Notes: a model not told the origin generated them from the letters alone. A stretch of DNA of 39,585 nucleotides from Verrucomicrobiia bacterium (GCA_020440025.1 JAGROX010000043.1:65275-104859), one strand, 5' to 3'. Positions 7,850 through 17,212 are shown, counted from the first letter of the stretch. Made by a program: numbers and translations.

Positions 7850-10800
7850 ATGTCTCTTCGATTCGGAATTCGCAGCAAGATCGCCCTGTTGGTCGTGGTA
7901 TCGGCGGCAGTGTCAGCCTACTTGGTGGCACTCCTCCTGTCTCGCTCGGCGGAGGATCTGGTGCGAAGCCACGAACTGGTCGACCTGGGTGACGAGGCGC
8001 AGCTCCGCGGTTGGGAGCTGGCCGATCAGGTGGACGGATTGCGCGAAGACATTTTTGCCCTCGGCAGTCGATCAGACCTGGGAAAGGCGTTCGCCAGTGG
8101 AGCCGACAACGAGCAACTTCGAGAGGAAGCGGAAGCAGTCTGTCGACGCTATTGGTCACGCTACCTGAGTATCGACCTGATCACCTGGGACCAGACGACG
8201 AATGTTCCCGTGATTCGCTCGATCGAGGAGAAGGCGACGCTGGCGAAGGAGTCTGCCGATTGGATTCCTGATCCTCAGACATTTCTTGGCGAGGGATTTC
8301 AGCGGGTCATGGTGTTGTCCGAGATTCAGCGAGCGAAGATCCGTCGTCAGCATCCCGATACCGGGGTCGTGGTCGAGCGCTGGGAACCCGTGATCTGGGC
8401 GAGCGCCACGCTCTCTCGACCCGATCCCGAGAGCACGGTGCCGCCTCCACTGGTGAGGGTGCTGATGACTCTGGACGATGCGCAATCGCCACGGCATCTC
8501 TTTACTCTGATCGACCCCAAGGGAGAGGTATTGGTGCGACCGGATGAGTTTGAGGGAGGCGATCGCGCGGCCAACGACTCGATTTTCGAACAGATGATCG
8601 CCGATCCGGAGGTTCAAGAGGGCATGGCTCAGGAGATGAGTGAAGTCGATACGGGGATGAATCTGGCCGCCATCGATGAACCCCAGGTGGATGGGCTGAA
8701 GCTCTTCGAGTATCTGCCGCTGGAATCCAACTACTGGTTTCTGGAAGGAATTCCGAGCGAGGCGTTGCGGCAGGCGATCGAAGCGGACGATGAAGAGGAT
8801 CAGGGCCGATTTCTGGATCAGTTGCGACTGGAGTGTGAGGACGACGGGCGGATCGGTGGGCTGAGCAGCGGAGTGAAAGAGCTGCGTCTCCTCGCGCCAT
8901 CGGCTGAGAGGCTGGCCACCTTGCAGGAAAAGGTGAGGACCGCGCTGGAAGGACGTTTCGGAGAATCCGTGGTGGATCTTCAATGGCGGCAGCCGGTGAT
9001 CTGCGACGAGATCCATGCGTGGGCGGTTCGGCTGGGACTGGGAACGGTGAATCAAAAATCCAACTACCTGCTGATCTACGCCGTGCTGGATGACGAACTC
9101 GCCTCCAGTATTCATCAGGAGATGACTCTGCTGCGGCGATATGCGCTGGTCATCGCGGCGCTGGCCGGGGCGATTGCTTTCATGATTTCGCTGTTTTTTG
9201 TGCGTCCGCTTCAGCGCATGACCCAAACCGCGCAGCGAGTGGCCGAGGCGGATCCTGAAAGGCTGCCTGCGCAACTGAGACGTTTGGTCGATCATTTGCC
9301 GGTGAAGCGACGCGATGAGGTCGGGGACATTGCCCGCGCGTCGAAACGACTTTTCGAGGAAGTGCTGGAGAGTCAGGAGAAACTCGAAAACCGGGTCCGC
9401 GAACGGACCGCCAAACTCGCTCAGGCGAATCTCGATCTGGAGGAAGCGAATGATCAACTAATGAGCCTGAGTCGGGAGAAGGACAACTTTGTCGCCAAAG
9501 TCAGTCACGATCTCCGTCAGCCGCTCAATGCGATCTTTCTCCAGGTAGAGGCATTGAAATTGTCGACGCTGGATGATCAGCAATCCAAGGATGTGCAGCG
9601 TATTCATGATCACGCGGCCCGAGAGCTCAATCTGGTCAATGACATCCTCGAATATCAGAAGATCATCATGGGGGCGGACACGCTGAATCGGGATCAGATC
9701 GATATCGCTCGTCTGCTCGATGACTTGTCCGGTGCCCACGAACCGATGGCGAGAGCCAAAGGTCTCGCTTATGTGATTCGGTGCGAGGATGGCATCGGTA
9801 TTCTCGAGGCCGATGCTCGACGGGTCCGTCAGATCCTCGACAATCTGTCCACCAACGGCTGCAAATTTACGACTTCGGGTTCCGTGAGGGTCGAGGCTCA
9901 CGCTCGCGAGGTGGGAGGCGAATCCTGGGTGGAGTTTTCCGTGGCCGATACGGGTCGGGGGATGCAACTCGACGAGCAGGCCAAGGCTTTCGTGCCCTTT
10001 GTCTCCAACAAAAAAGGGAACGAGGGCGGCACTGGGCTCGGTCTCTCCATCTGCAAAGAACTTTGTCTGCAAATGGGCGGCAAGATCGGCTTCGTCAGCG
10101 AGCCCGATGAAGGGACCAAGTTTACCGTTCTCCTGCCGCGACACGCCGACGCTCCGCGTTATCGATCCCGCGAGGAAGCGTCGGAAGGGGAGTCGCTGCC
10201 GCGCCCTGAAGTCGAGGAAGCCTTCGAATCGTTGTCCGGCGAAGTGCTGGCCGATCTGCCACCTGCCAAACCCGGCGCGGAGGTGCTGGTCATCGACGAC
10301 GATGAAGCCGTGCGTGCCCTGCTCCAGCGCGCGCTAGAAGGGGAGGGCTATCGCGTCATTCTTGCCACCAGCGGAGAAGACGGATTGCGACTCGCGCGCG
10401 AGCGGTTGCCGCAGGCAATCACGCTCGACATCGTCATGCCGGGGGTGGATGGCTGGGAGGTCTTGTCGAAACTCAAGTCCGATCCGGTGACGCAAGCCAT
10501 CCCGGTTATCATGGTCTCGGTCATGGCCGACCGCTCCGAAAGCCTGGCCCTCGGGGTGGAAGATTGCCTGGTGAAACCGGTCGACTTGCACCGCCTTTCC
10601 CGCGTCATTCATCGGGTGACCGGAGAGGCACGGGAGCGACACATTTTGCTGGTGGACGATGACCAGCCTTCCCGCGAGGCGCTACGTCGACTCTTGGCGG
10701 AAGAGGGGTGGGAACCGGTCGAGGCCAGTTGCGGTAGTGACGCCCTGACTCGGTTGAGGAATCTCCGGCCTGCCGCGATCATCCTCGATCTGGTGATGCC

Positions 10801-10999
10801 GGGCATGGACGGCTTCGAATTTCTCCTCGAGTTGGCCCGCCACCCTGAGTGGAATTCCATTCCCGTCCTCGTCCTCACCGGCGTCAGTCCTTCCGGAGAC
10901 GAATCAGCTTTCCTCCAGCGTCGCGTCGAGGGCGTTATCGAAAAAGGCGAATCCTCGGCCCACCAAGTCATCGAGCAACTCCGCGCCCGATTGGGGTGA
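7850..10999 (+). CDS. Hybrid sensor histidine kinase with two receiver domains
   Basis: A 1049-residue membrane kinase from ATG 7850 (MSLRFGIRSK); a GTG 38 codons upstream gives an unlikely extension. Order: TM1 (SKIALLVVVSAAVSAYLVALLL); extracytoplasmic sensor about residues 35-425 without a recognised fold; TM2 (YALVIAALAGAIAFMISLFF); HAMP; coiled coil (ENRVRERTAKLAQANLDLEE); HisKA with phospho-acceptor His553 in SHDLRQPLNAI; HATPase with N-box DNLSTNGCKF, DTGRGM and GGTGLGLSICK; receiver 1 (IDDDEA, Asp860, KPVD); receiver 2 (VDDDQ, Asp980). Receiver 2 ends VIEKGESS, lacking the usual Lys-Pro pair. A stand-alone receiver gene follows 27 bp later, suggesting a phosphorelay. Signal unknown. 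Confidence 0.93.
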   Translation: MSLRFGIRSKIALLVVVSAAVSAYLVALLLSRSAEDLVRSHELVDLGDEAQLRGWELADQVDGLREDIFALGSRSDLGKAFASGADNEQLREEAEAVCRRYWSRYLSIDLITWDQTTNVPVIRSIEEKATLAKESADWIPDPQTFLGEGFQRVMVLSEIQRAKIRRQHPDTGVVVERWEPVIWASATLSRPDPESTVPPPLVRVLMTLDDAQSPRHLFTLIDPKGEVLVRPDEFEGGDRAANDSIFEQMIADPEVQEGMAQEMSEVDTGMNLAAIDEPQVDGLKLFEYLPLESNYWFLEGIPSEALRQAIEADDEEDQGRFLDQLRLECEDDGRIGGLSSGVKELRLLAPSAERLATLQEKVRTALEGRFGESVVDLQWRQPVICDEIHAWAVRLGLGTVNQKSNYLLIYAVLDDELASSIHQEMTLLRRYALVIAALAGAIAFMISLFFVRPLQRMTQTAQRVAEADPERLPAQLRRLVDHLPVKRRDEVGDIARASKRLFEEVLESQEKLENRVRERTAKLAQANLDLEEANDQLMSLSREKDNFVAKVSHDLRQPLNAIFLQVEALKLSTLDDQQSKDVQRIHDHAARELNLVNDILEYQKIIMGADTLNRDQIDIARLLDDLSGAHEPMARAKGLAYVIRCEDGIGILEADARRVRQILDNLSTNGCKFTTSGSVRVEAHAREVGGESWVEFSVADTGRGMQLDEQAKAFVPFVSNKKGNEGGTGLGLSICKELCLQMGGKIGFVSEPDEGTKFTVLLPRHADAPRYRSREEASEGESLPRPEVEEAFESLSGEVLADLPPAKPGAEVLVIDDDEAVRALLQRALEGEGYRVILATSGEDGLRLARERLPQAITLDIVMPGVDGWEVLSKLKSDPVTQAIPVIMVSVMADRSESLALGVEDCLVKPVDLHRLSRVIHRVTGEARERHILLVDDDQPSREALRRLLAEEGWEPVEASCGSDALTRLRNLRPAAIILDLVMPGMDGFEFLLELARHPEWNSIPVLVLTGVSPSGDESAFLQRRVEGVIEKGESSAHQVIEQLRARLG

Positions 11000-11026
11000 C
11001 CTGAAATCGCCAACCATTGCCATTCC

Positions 11027-11425
11027 ATGCCCCACATCCTCCTCATCGAAGACGACGCAGATAACATCAGTCTGTTGACGCGCTTGCTCGAACATCATGG
11101 CTACCAGATGTCGGTGGCCGATCACGCATCAGACGGATTGGAAAAGGCGAGAACCCTCGGTCCCGATCTCATTCTCATGGATCTCGAGCTTCCGGAAGGA
11201 CCGGACGGCCAGCCCGATCCCAATGCCGGGCTCAATGCGACCCGGGCCCTGAAGGCGGACGCGGCCACTGCCAGCATTCCGGTGATTGCTCTCACCGCGC
11301 ACACCATGGCGCAGCATCATGAGCGCATCGCCTCTGCCGGTTGCGATGACTTTCAGGAAAAACCCATCTTTCCCTTCCAGAGTCTGCTCGACAAGATCAG
11401 CCAACACCTGGGGCCGAAACAGTAG
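11027..11425 (+). CDS. Single-domain response regulator (CheY-like)
   Basis: A 132-residue stand-alone receiver: acidic pocket IEDDAD, phospho-acceptor Asp52 in LILMDLELP, Thr in VIALTAHT and Lys in FQEKPI. Eleven extra residues (EGPDGQPDPNAG) enlarge the loop just after the phospho-acceptor strand. No output domain. Likely co-transcribed with the hybrid kinase 27 bp upstream and a probable phosphotransfer partner in that pathway. It ends 19 bp from the stop of the convergent kinase gene. Confidence 0.92.
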   Translation: MPHILLIEDDADNISLLTRLLEHHGYQMSVADHASDGLEKARTLGPDLILMDLELPEGPDGQPDPNAGLNATRALKADAATASIPVIALTAHTMAQHHERIASAGCDDFQEKPIFPFQSLLDKISQHLGPKQ

Positions 11426-11444
11426 GGAAGAGGGGAGAAGCGAA

Positions 11445-14147
11445 TCAAAGAAGCGATTCGCGAAAGGCTTTCACCTCAAGCGCATCATCGAGTTTTTGCT
11501 CTTCGGTGAAGCGATCCTGCATCGCTTTAAGCGCTTCCTGATACTTCGTCAGCAGCGTTTGCTCGGCTTGCTTCCGTTCCTCGCCATACTCGGCTGATTT
11601 CTCGCGATAGGTTCGCCGGATTTCGACCAAACCAGCCAGAAGCGAGGGATCATCCGTCTCCGGGAGCGGTTCCCCGGCGCGAACGCGTTCGGCTTCCGTG
11701 CGCCAGGCGACGGCGTCCTCCAAGCGCGCGGCATTTGCCGCTTCGGCCTGCCGCTCCTCCAAGTGATTCACGTAGAAATCGTTCAACTGCTTGATCGAAT
11801 TTTCCCACGGCAGGCTGACCTGGTCCTGATAAGCCAGTTCGAATTTCTCCTGTAGTTCAGCAATGGCTCGGCCCGCCTCAGTCAGAGTGACCGGTGGCGG
11901 TGTGGGAACGACGAGAGTATCGTTCGCCTTTTCTTCCATTGGCGTTCCCGCTTCGGAAAGATTGAGCCGCAGATCGACCGGACGAAAGGCAAAGGCCACG
12001 CTCCCGGCCTGAGCGATCCGGACATCCCGCGATAGTTGGCGCATCGGATTCGGGAGCGGCATTGGTTTGCCTTTGGAGGTGTGAATAATCAATTGGCCGT
12101 CTCGATTCCTCGCGATGAGAGAATCTCCCACGCCATAGATCTCTTCGATCTGGGCGTCCGGCAAGGCATTGTCGAGGCCGGATGCTCCCCATGTCACCAC
12201 GCTTCCGTCCACTCGCAGGGCGTAGGTGTTGCCAAAGGTGCAGGCGATCTCGCGGATAGTTCCCAGATCTTCAGGTTGATCCAGTTGGCCAAAATCATTC
12301 GCTCCCCAGGTGGTCACGCTGCCATCCTGGTGCAGGGCGGCCGCGTGATTATAGCCGGCAGAAATGGCAGTGACGTTTTCGCTTAGGGCATCGGGCACCT
12401 CTGCAATGACGGGGGCTCCCCAAGCGATGACTTTGCCATCCGATTTGAGAGCCAGTGAGAAATTTTTCCCGGCAGCGATTGCGGTCACGTTTTCCAAGCC
12501 TTCGGGCACATCGCACTGACCCTCGGAATGGTCTCCCCAAGCGATCACGGTTCCATCCTGACGAAGGGCAAGCGCGTGTGCCGCGCCGGCAGCGATGGCC
12601 ATGAACTTCCCATCCTTGTCGGGGAGTTCCGTCTGATTTTCGGAATTGTCTCCCCACGCGACCAGTTTTCCATTGCCCTGAAGAGCTACGGCAAATCGGT
12701 GCTGAGAATCGACCTGAAGGGGGCTCTGTCCGATGCTGAGTTGCACGATCGGCTTCAGATCTTTGGGCACTTTCGCGATCGGCTCTTCCTCTTCAATCAT
12801 CCCGCCGTTTCGGCTCAAGATCATCAGGTTGGCCACATTGAGATGACCAGCCTGCGCAGGTTTCCGTCCCAGTTTGTCGCGAAAGGCCGCGGCAGTTCCC
12901 GGTCGCATCTCTCCCGGCCCTCCTTGGCGTCGGGTGAAATCTCGAGGAGGCAATCTCTCGCTGTTTTCCGGTCTCGGCTCGGGACGAAGCTTCGGAGTCT
13001 CTGCGGGACGTGGTTTCTCGGTACTGACCACCACCTTAGGTTTCGGCGGGGTTTTGGTGGCTGGCTCGTGGGAAACCGGCGCCGGCTTTGTCTGCCCCAC
13101 GTCGCGCTTTTTCTGCCGATTCGACGCGAGAAAGAGGCCGGTGATCACCGTGATCGCGACAACACCGGCGACAATGGGGAGCAAGTTCCGGCTTTCTGGT
13201 GGCTTCGCCTTGAGGTCAGGCTTTGAAACCTTCTTTTGGGGCTCGATGATGGGAACGCCTGCCGAGGGGGAGTGAAGAATCTCCGTGAGTCGGGTCGCGA
13301 TGGCCGAGGCACTCTGAAAGCGGGCGCTCGGTTCGCTCTGCATCGCTTGGAGCACGACCTTGTCGAGACGCTTGTCGATGTCGTCATCGATCTCCGAGGG
13401 CAAGGGAAACGCCCCTCGCGGCAGTTTGCCGGTGAGCATCTGATACATCACCACTCCGAGTGAATAGATGTCGGACCGCCAGTCGATTTCGGAGGATGCC
13501 TCCATCTGCTCGGGCGAGGCATAGTCCGGAGTTCCCATCGAGAGATCCGCCAAGGTCAGGGCCGTCTGGGGTTGGTCGATCCCGATCAGTTTCGCCAATC
13601 CGAAGTCAGCGATGCGGACGCGACCTTCGCGGTCGATGAGAATGTTGGCGGGCTTGATGTCGCGATGGACGATGCCGCGGTCGTGAGCGTATTGGATCGC
13701 GTCACAGACTTGGGGAATCCAGCCGTAGAAATGATCCAGCGTCAGTTGTCCGCCGGTGATGAGCTGGTGGAGGTCGGCTCCCTCCACGTATTCCATCACG
13801 AAATAGAGTTGTCCGTCGGCGGTCTCACCAAAGTCATAGACCGGGACAATGTGCGGATGGCTGAGCTGGGCCATCGACTGGGCTTCTCGTTGGAATCGTT
13901 CCGCAAATCCCAGCTCGTCATCGGGAATCGGAGGCAGAATCTTGATTGCCACAAAACGGTTCAGTTTGGGCTGGCGCGCCTTGTAGACCGCGCCCATCCC
14001 GCCCACGCCGATCATTTCGACGAACTCGTACTGCGGCAGGGCCGCATTCATCTCCTCGATTGTGGGCGGACGGAAATGCCCGCCTCCGTGCGAGTGGGAA
14101 GCGCTGCCTTGAGATTCAGGACGCGTTGGAGATTCGTCGCTCACCAT
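11445..14147 (-). CDS. Membrane Ser/Thr protein kinase fused to RCC1-like repeats
   Basis: A 900-residue protein. The kinase domain spans about residues 40-295: glycine loop GVGGMGAV, Lys69 in VAIKIL, HRDIKPAN (161-168, catalytic Asp163), DFG (181-183), then GTPDYASPEQM. All catalytic residues are present, so it should be active. A single TM (LLPIVAGVVAITVITGLFLA, about 325-345) leads to a Pro/Lys-rich linker and then, outside the membrane, four to five RCC1-like repeats (VVAWGDNSENQ, VIAWGDHSEGQ, VIAWGAP, VTTWGANDFGQ, VVTWGAS) of about 40 residues, and a charged helical tail (about 770-900, ERKQAEQTLLTKYQ). The repeats could form a sensor propeller. Architecture fits PVC signalling kinases; ligand and substrates unknown. 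Confidence 0.93.
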   Translation of the reverse strand: MVSDESPTRPESQGSASHSHGGGHFRPPTIEEMNAALPQYEFVEMIGVGGMGAVYKARQPKLNRFVAIKILPPIPDDELGFAERFQREAQSMAQLSHPHIVPVYDFGETADGQLYFVMEYVEGADLHQLITGGQLTLDHFYGWIPQVCDAIQYAHDRGIVHRDIKPANILIDREGRVRIADFGLAKLIGIDQPQTALTLADLSMGTPDYASPEQMEASSEIDWRSDIYSLGVVMYQMLTGKLPRGAFPLPSEIDDDIDKRLDKVVLQAMQSEPSARFQSASAIATRLTEILHSPSAGVPIIEPQKKVSKPDLKAKPPESRNLLPIVAGVVAITVITGLFLASNRQKKRDVGQTKPAPVSHEPATKTPPKPKVVVSTEKPRPAETPKLRPEPRPENSERLPPRDFTRRQGGPGEMRPGTAAAFRDKLGRKPAQAGHLNVANLMILSRNGGMIEEEEPIAKVPKDLKPIVQLSIGQSPLQVDSQHRFAVALQGNGKLVAWGDNSENQTELPDKDGKFMAIAAGAAHALALRQDGTVIAWGDHSEGQCDVPEGLENVTAIAAGKNFSLALKSDGKVIAWGAPVIAEVPDALSENVTAISAGYNHAAALHQDGSVTTWGANDFGQLDQPEDLGTIREIACTFGNTYALRVDGSVVTWGASGLDNALPDAQIEEIYGVGDSLIARNRDGQLIIHTSKGKPMPLPNPMRQLSRDVRIAQAGSVAFAFRPVDLRLNLSEAGTPMEEKANDTLVVPTPPPVTLTEAGRAIAELQEKFELAYQDQVSLPWENSIKQLNDFYVNHLEERQAEAANAARLEDAVAWRTEAERVRAGEPLPETDDPSLLAGLVEIRRTYREKSAEYGEERKQAEQTLLTKYQEALKAMQDRFTEEQKLDDALEVKAFRESLL

Positions 14148-14210
14148 GGGAAAAACTGGAGCATTGTCGCATGATCCAACCCGAAGTCATCCCGGGAGTT
14201 CCGCCCGAAA

Positions 14211-15638
14211 TCACTCTGCGGAAATGGTTCCCACCGGGCGGGCCTCAGTCTTCAGCGACTCCTGATAGTCGAGGCAGAGTTTGCTGAGCGTTTCGATCAA
14301 GACCTTGTGCTCCGATTTGGCGTGAAGACTCCGGGTTTCTCCGATGTCGTTCGACAGGTCATAAAGTTGCGGATGATCGTACGTCACCATGCCGCCCTTT
14401 TCACCCGAGGTCGGGGCGGGAAAGACCTCCTTGTATTTTCCGGCCAACATCAGTTTCCAATTGCCCTGACGCACTACCCAGGGGCTGTAGAAGAAAGTGT
14501 CGCGTGGAGATTCCTCGACCGCTCCGTAAAGATAGGGCCACACATCCATGCCATCGATCTTGCGCTCGGCGTTCAATGTGGCTCCCGCCAGTGCGGCAAA
14601 AGTGGGGAGAAAATCGATGGTCGATACGATCCCGTCCAACTCCGAGTTGGGCGCGATTTTCCCCGGCCACCGCATGACGCAGGGCACTCGGTGACCACCC
14701 TCGAAGCGCGTGAATTTTCCATCGCGCAGCGGATCGGCCTTCCCACCGTGAGCGCCCATGGAAAGCCAAGGGCCGTTGTCCGAAGTAAAGATGACCAAAG
14801 TGTTCTCCTCCAGATTCAATTCCCTCAGCGTTTCCAGAATCGCGCCGACGCTCCAGTCGAGTTCCTCGATGACATCGCCGTAGAGCCCGTATTTCGCGGA
14901 ACCGCTGAAAGGCTCGCTCACGAAAAGAGGCACATGCGGCATGGTGTGGGGGAGGTAGAGAAAAAACGGATCCTCGCTGTGTTGTCGGATGAATCCCACC
15001 GCCCGCTCGGTGTAGCGACGCGTCAGGTAGCGTTGATTGGGATTCGTCTCGATCACGTTTTCGTCTTCGAGCAGCGGCAGGGGCGGAAAGTCCTTCTTGA
15101 AGCCCTCCGGTTGACCGGCCCACCAACCCATGTCGTTCGAGTAGGGGAGGCCGAAGTATTCATCGAATCCCTGTTTCGTCGGTAGAAAATCCGGGTGGTC
15201 GCCCAGATGCCATTTGCCGATGCAGATGGTGGCGTAGCCTTTCTCCTTCAAGACTTCGGCGATGGTGATCTCGTCCGGATTCAGGCCCTTGTCGCCATGG
15301 CCGGCCGGTTGACCATCCTTTGCCCTCGTCGGAAAAAAGACTCCGGTCACGCCGACTCGATCCGGATACGATCCGGTCAGCAGCGCCGCCCGCGAAGCCG
15401 AGCAGACCGAGGCGGGTACATAGAAATTGGTCAGCCTCGCTCCCTCGCGAGCTAATCGATCAAGATTCGGCGTCTTGAAATCCTGCGCCCCGAAACTCCC
15501 CAGATCGGCATATCCCAAATCATCGGCAAAGATCAGGACGATGTTCGGTGGACGCTCGACACCCGTCGCCGAAATGGCCTGACTCAACAGGGTCAAGCCG
15601 ACGAGTAAACAGGGTAGGACGAATTTTCGGAAGTCCAT
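14211..15638 (-). CDS. Secreted sulfatase (formylglycine-dependent, arylsulfatase family)
   Basis: A 475-residue hydrolase of sulfate esters from ATG at 15638 (MDFRKFVL), with signal peptide FVLPCLLVGLTLLSQAISATG. Metal-binding ADD (residues 38-40, LIFADDLGYADLG); sulfatase signature CSASRAALLTG with Cys79 converted to formylglycine by a maturase (CxAxR variant); GKWHLGDHPDF, FTSDNGP and GGHRVP complete the active site. Length is normal for family S1. Substrate cannot be told from sequence; exported sulfatases in this group usually act on sulfated polysaccharides. 63 bp downstream of it on the same strand lies the kinase-RCC1 gene; a functional link is not evident. Confidence 0.95.
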   Translation of the reverse strand: MDFRKFVLPCLLVGLTLLSQAISATGVERPPNIVLIFADDLGYADLGSFGAQDFKTPNLDRLAREGARLTNFYVPASVCSASRAALLTGSYPDRVGVTGVFFPTRAKDGQPAGHGDKGLNPDEITIAEVLKEKGYATICIGKWHLGDHPDFLPTKQGFDEYFGLPYSNDMGWWAGQPEGFKKDFPPLPLLEDENVIETNPNQRYLTRRYTERAVGFIRQHSEDPFFLYLPHTMPHVPLFVSEPFSGSAKYGLYGDVIEELDWSVGAILETLRELNLEENTLVIFTSDNGPWLSMGAHGGKADPLRDGKFTRFEGGHRVPCVMRWPGKIAPNSELDGIVSTIDFLPTFAALAGATLNAERKIDGMDVWPYLYGAVEESPRDTFFYSPWVVRQGNWKLMLAGKYKEVFPAPTSGEKGGMVTYDHPQLYDLSNDIGETRSLHAKSEHKVLIETLSKLCLDYQESLKTEARPVGTISAE

Positions 15639-15721
15639 GAGACGACACAATGGCCAGTGGTTTCGGTGAGAACAAAGGGAGACTTGGGCACGCTCAAAGA
15701 AGCAAGCGCTCCATAGTTCAG

Positions 15722-15784
15722 TTTTTAAGAGTATAATAAAAACAAAGACTTTTAATTTTATGAAAATTATGTAAAATATTTGAA
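15722..15784 (+). promoter_or_regulatory. AT-rich promoter region
   Basis: The tract between the sulfatase start and the small gene at 15785 is strikingly AT-rich for this genome and contains a perfect TATAAT at 15732-15737. No convincing -35 box lies 16-18 bp upstream. The start codon follows about 48 bp after the hexamer. Proposed promoter for the small secreted protein; position inferred. Confidence 0.4.
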
Positions 15785-16141
15785 ATGAAGGTGAAACTCA
15801 CAAATTTTGCGTTGATCTGCCTACTGCTTTGCCCCTCTCCGGGCTCTGCTGAAGAAAAACGATTGCCCTTGATTCCGGATCGATTTCTGACGGAGGCGCT
15901 TGAACGCTTGGATCGATCCATCAAAGACGAGAATGCGGAAGCCATGCCTTCGCAGGCCTATTTTCTGAAACGCGCCAGTGAACGCTTCGCCATTGTCTAC
16001 GGCGAAGAGCGGTGGCTGAGCATTCGGCCATCCGTCGCCGAGGCCCTAAAGGATGCTGAGAACGTGGCCAACAATGTCACTGAGAAATCCAAGATCGAAG
16101 GCTATCGGCAATCACTTTTCGAAAAGGAAAAGGGCAATTGA
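15785..16141 (+). CDS. Small secreted hypothetical protein (paralogue A)
   Basis: A 118-residue protein with a clear signal peptide (MKVKLTNFALICLLLCPSPGSA). The mature part is mostly helical: DRFLTEALERLDRSIKDEN, then RASERFAIVYGEERWLSIRPSVAEALKDA. It resembles the product of the convergent gene ending at 16102: both carry a D..L.....LD..I segment, then an R..(E/D)R..IVYGE motif, then an Ala/Glu-rich helix. Its last 40 bases overlap that gene tail to tail. No known domain. Confidence 0.7.
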   Translation: MKVKLTNFALICLLLCPSPGSAEEKRLPLIPDRFLTEALERLDRSIKDENAEAMPSQAYFLKRASERFAIVYGEERWLSIRPSVAEALKDAENVANNVTEKSKIEGYRQSLFEKEKGN

Positions 16142-16473
16142 TCTTGATCGACGTAAGGCGGGCTCTTCTTGACTGGTGCCACTTTATTTTTCAGGAGAAT
16201 CAAGGCTTCGCGAGTCGTTACTTCGGCAGCCTCTGACAACGCGTTCCCCTCCGACTCGCCGTAAACGATACGGCAACGATCAACCGCCCGATTCACCAAG
16301 TGTCTGGCTTTTTGCACCTCGCTGGGATCACCGGCTTGAATCGCTTCGGAGAGGTCAGAAACACGCTCGGCAAGGAGAGAATCATAAATGATGCGGCTGG
16401 GGGAATCGTTGCCCCGCGCGGCGGGAGAGACTCCAATTATCGCCAGAGATAGGATGGTGAGAACACGGAGCAT
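16102..16473 (-). CDS. Small secreted hypothetical protein (paralogue B)
   Basis: A 123-residue protein with signal peptide MLRVLTILSLAIIGVSPAARG. The core DSLLAERVSDLSEAIQAGD followed by RAVDRCRIVYGESEGNALSEAAEV parallels the neighbouring gene on the other strand, sharing the IVYGE motif, the same predicted helices and the same spacing. The 3' ends overlap by 40 bp (16102-16141), where both strands code. The C-terminal tail (YVDQDQLPFSFSKSDCR) has no counterpart and lies in the overlap. Function unknown; the pair looks like an inverted duplication. Confidence 0.68.
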   Translation of the reverse strand: MLRVLTILSLAIIGVSPAARGNDSPSRIIYDSLLAERVSDLSEAIQAGDPSEVQKARHLVNRAVDRCRIVYGESEGNALSEAAEVTTREALILLKNKVAPVKKSPPYVDQDQLPFSFSKSDCR

Positions 16474-16522
16474 TTACTTAATTAATCTTAATTTTATGGT
16501 TTACGCAAGTAATGTCGGAAGG

Positions 16523-17011
16523 CTACTTCCAAAAGTTCCGTCGGGTTCTCATCAGCGTTTCAGATAGGTTGGAAACGTTGGCACCCTCCAGTTCTTCCAC
16601 CAATTCCTCCACTTTTTCTTCCAGAATTCTCAACTCTGCGGACTCGGGCAACTCATTTCGCCAGCGGGCCAAGTCAGACCATTCGGTCTTCATCGCGGCG
16701 CGAATGTGTTCGAGTTCGAGCGAGGCGTCCGATCCTTCATTGAGTTTGTCGATAGAGTCCACCAATTGCTCTGCAATCTTCCTGGCAGAATTTTCGGCTA
16801 GAAATTCTCCGGCAATTACCTCCTTTGATCCCTGAGAATACAGGCTCAGCCCGGAAATGATGATGGTCAGGACCAGGAGTCCACTGCAATACCACCAGTT
16901 GAATTTCTTTGTGCAGTCCTTGCCATCGCACGAGCGAAGGCTTGGCAGGACGTAGACAAACGTCAGCCAAAGCGTCGCGATCGCGGCAACACTAGCGTGG
17001 TGATAATTCAT
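16523..17011 (-). CDS. Small membrane protein with C-terminal coiled coil
   Basis: A 162-residue protein with two predicted membrane segments (ASVAAIATLWLTFVYVLPSL and WWYCSGLLVLTIIISGLSLY) separated by a short CDGKDCTKKF loop holding a Cys pair. A long charged helix follows (about 65-150, ILEEKVEELVEELEGANV) that should form a coiled coil. No family recognised. It lies 49 bp upstream of paralogue B on the same strand and may be co-transcribed. Divergent from the RM operon. Confidence 0.65.
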   Translation of the reverse strand: MNYHHASVAAIATLWLTFVYVLPSLRSCDGKDCTKKFNWWYCSGLLVLTIIISGLSLYSQGSKEVIAGEFLAENSARKIAEQLVDSIDKLNEGSDASLELEHIRAAMKTEWSDLARWRNELPESAELRILEEKVEELVEELEGANVSNLSETLMRTRRNFWK

Positions 17012-17212
17012 AGAGAGAGAGCCTGTGGGCGGGTGAGCGCTCCGGGAGGGGTTGAAAATAAGGGTGTCTTAATTAAAAAGGCAAGATATTTCGAACGCAC
17101 TTGGGCTCCAAATGCCGGTATCGCCGCCTCATTGTTTCCCTGAGTTCTTTCCTTCTTGTCGGCTTGATTGCGACGGGTCCGTGAAATAGCGTGGCCTTTC
17201 CTCATTTCGCCT
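17012..17212. promoter_or_regulatory. Divergent intergenic region before the RM/defence operon
   Basis: The 201-bp gap separates the minus-strand membrane protein from hsdM and must hold promoters for both directions. It includes an AT-rich stretch (TTGAAAATAAG near 17053 and TTAATTAAAAAG near 17070) unlike the surrounding coding DNA. No clear operator palindrome or terminator was found, and promoter boxes cannot be assigned with confidence. Confidence 0.35.

Noticed and set aside
8156..9457. Long minus-strand frame opposite the histidine kinase
   Set aside because: Antisense shadow; Arg/His/Gln-rich translation without homology.
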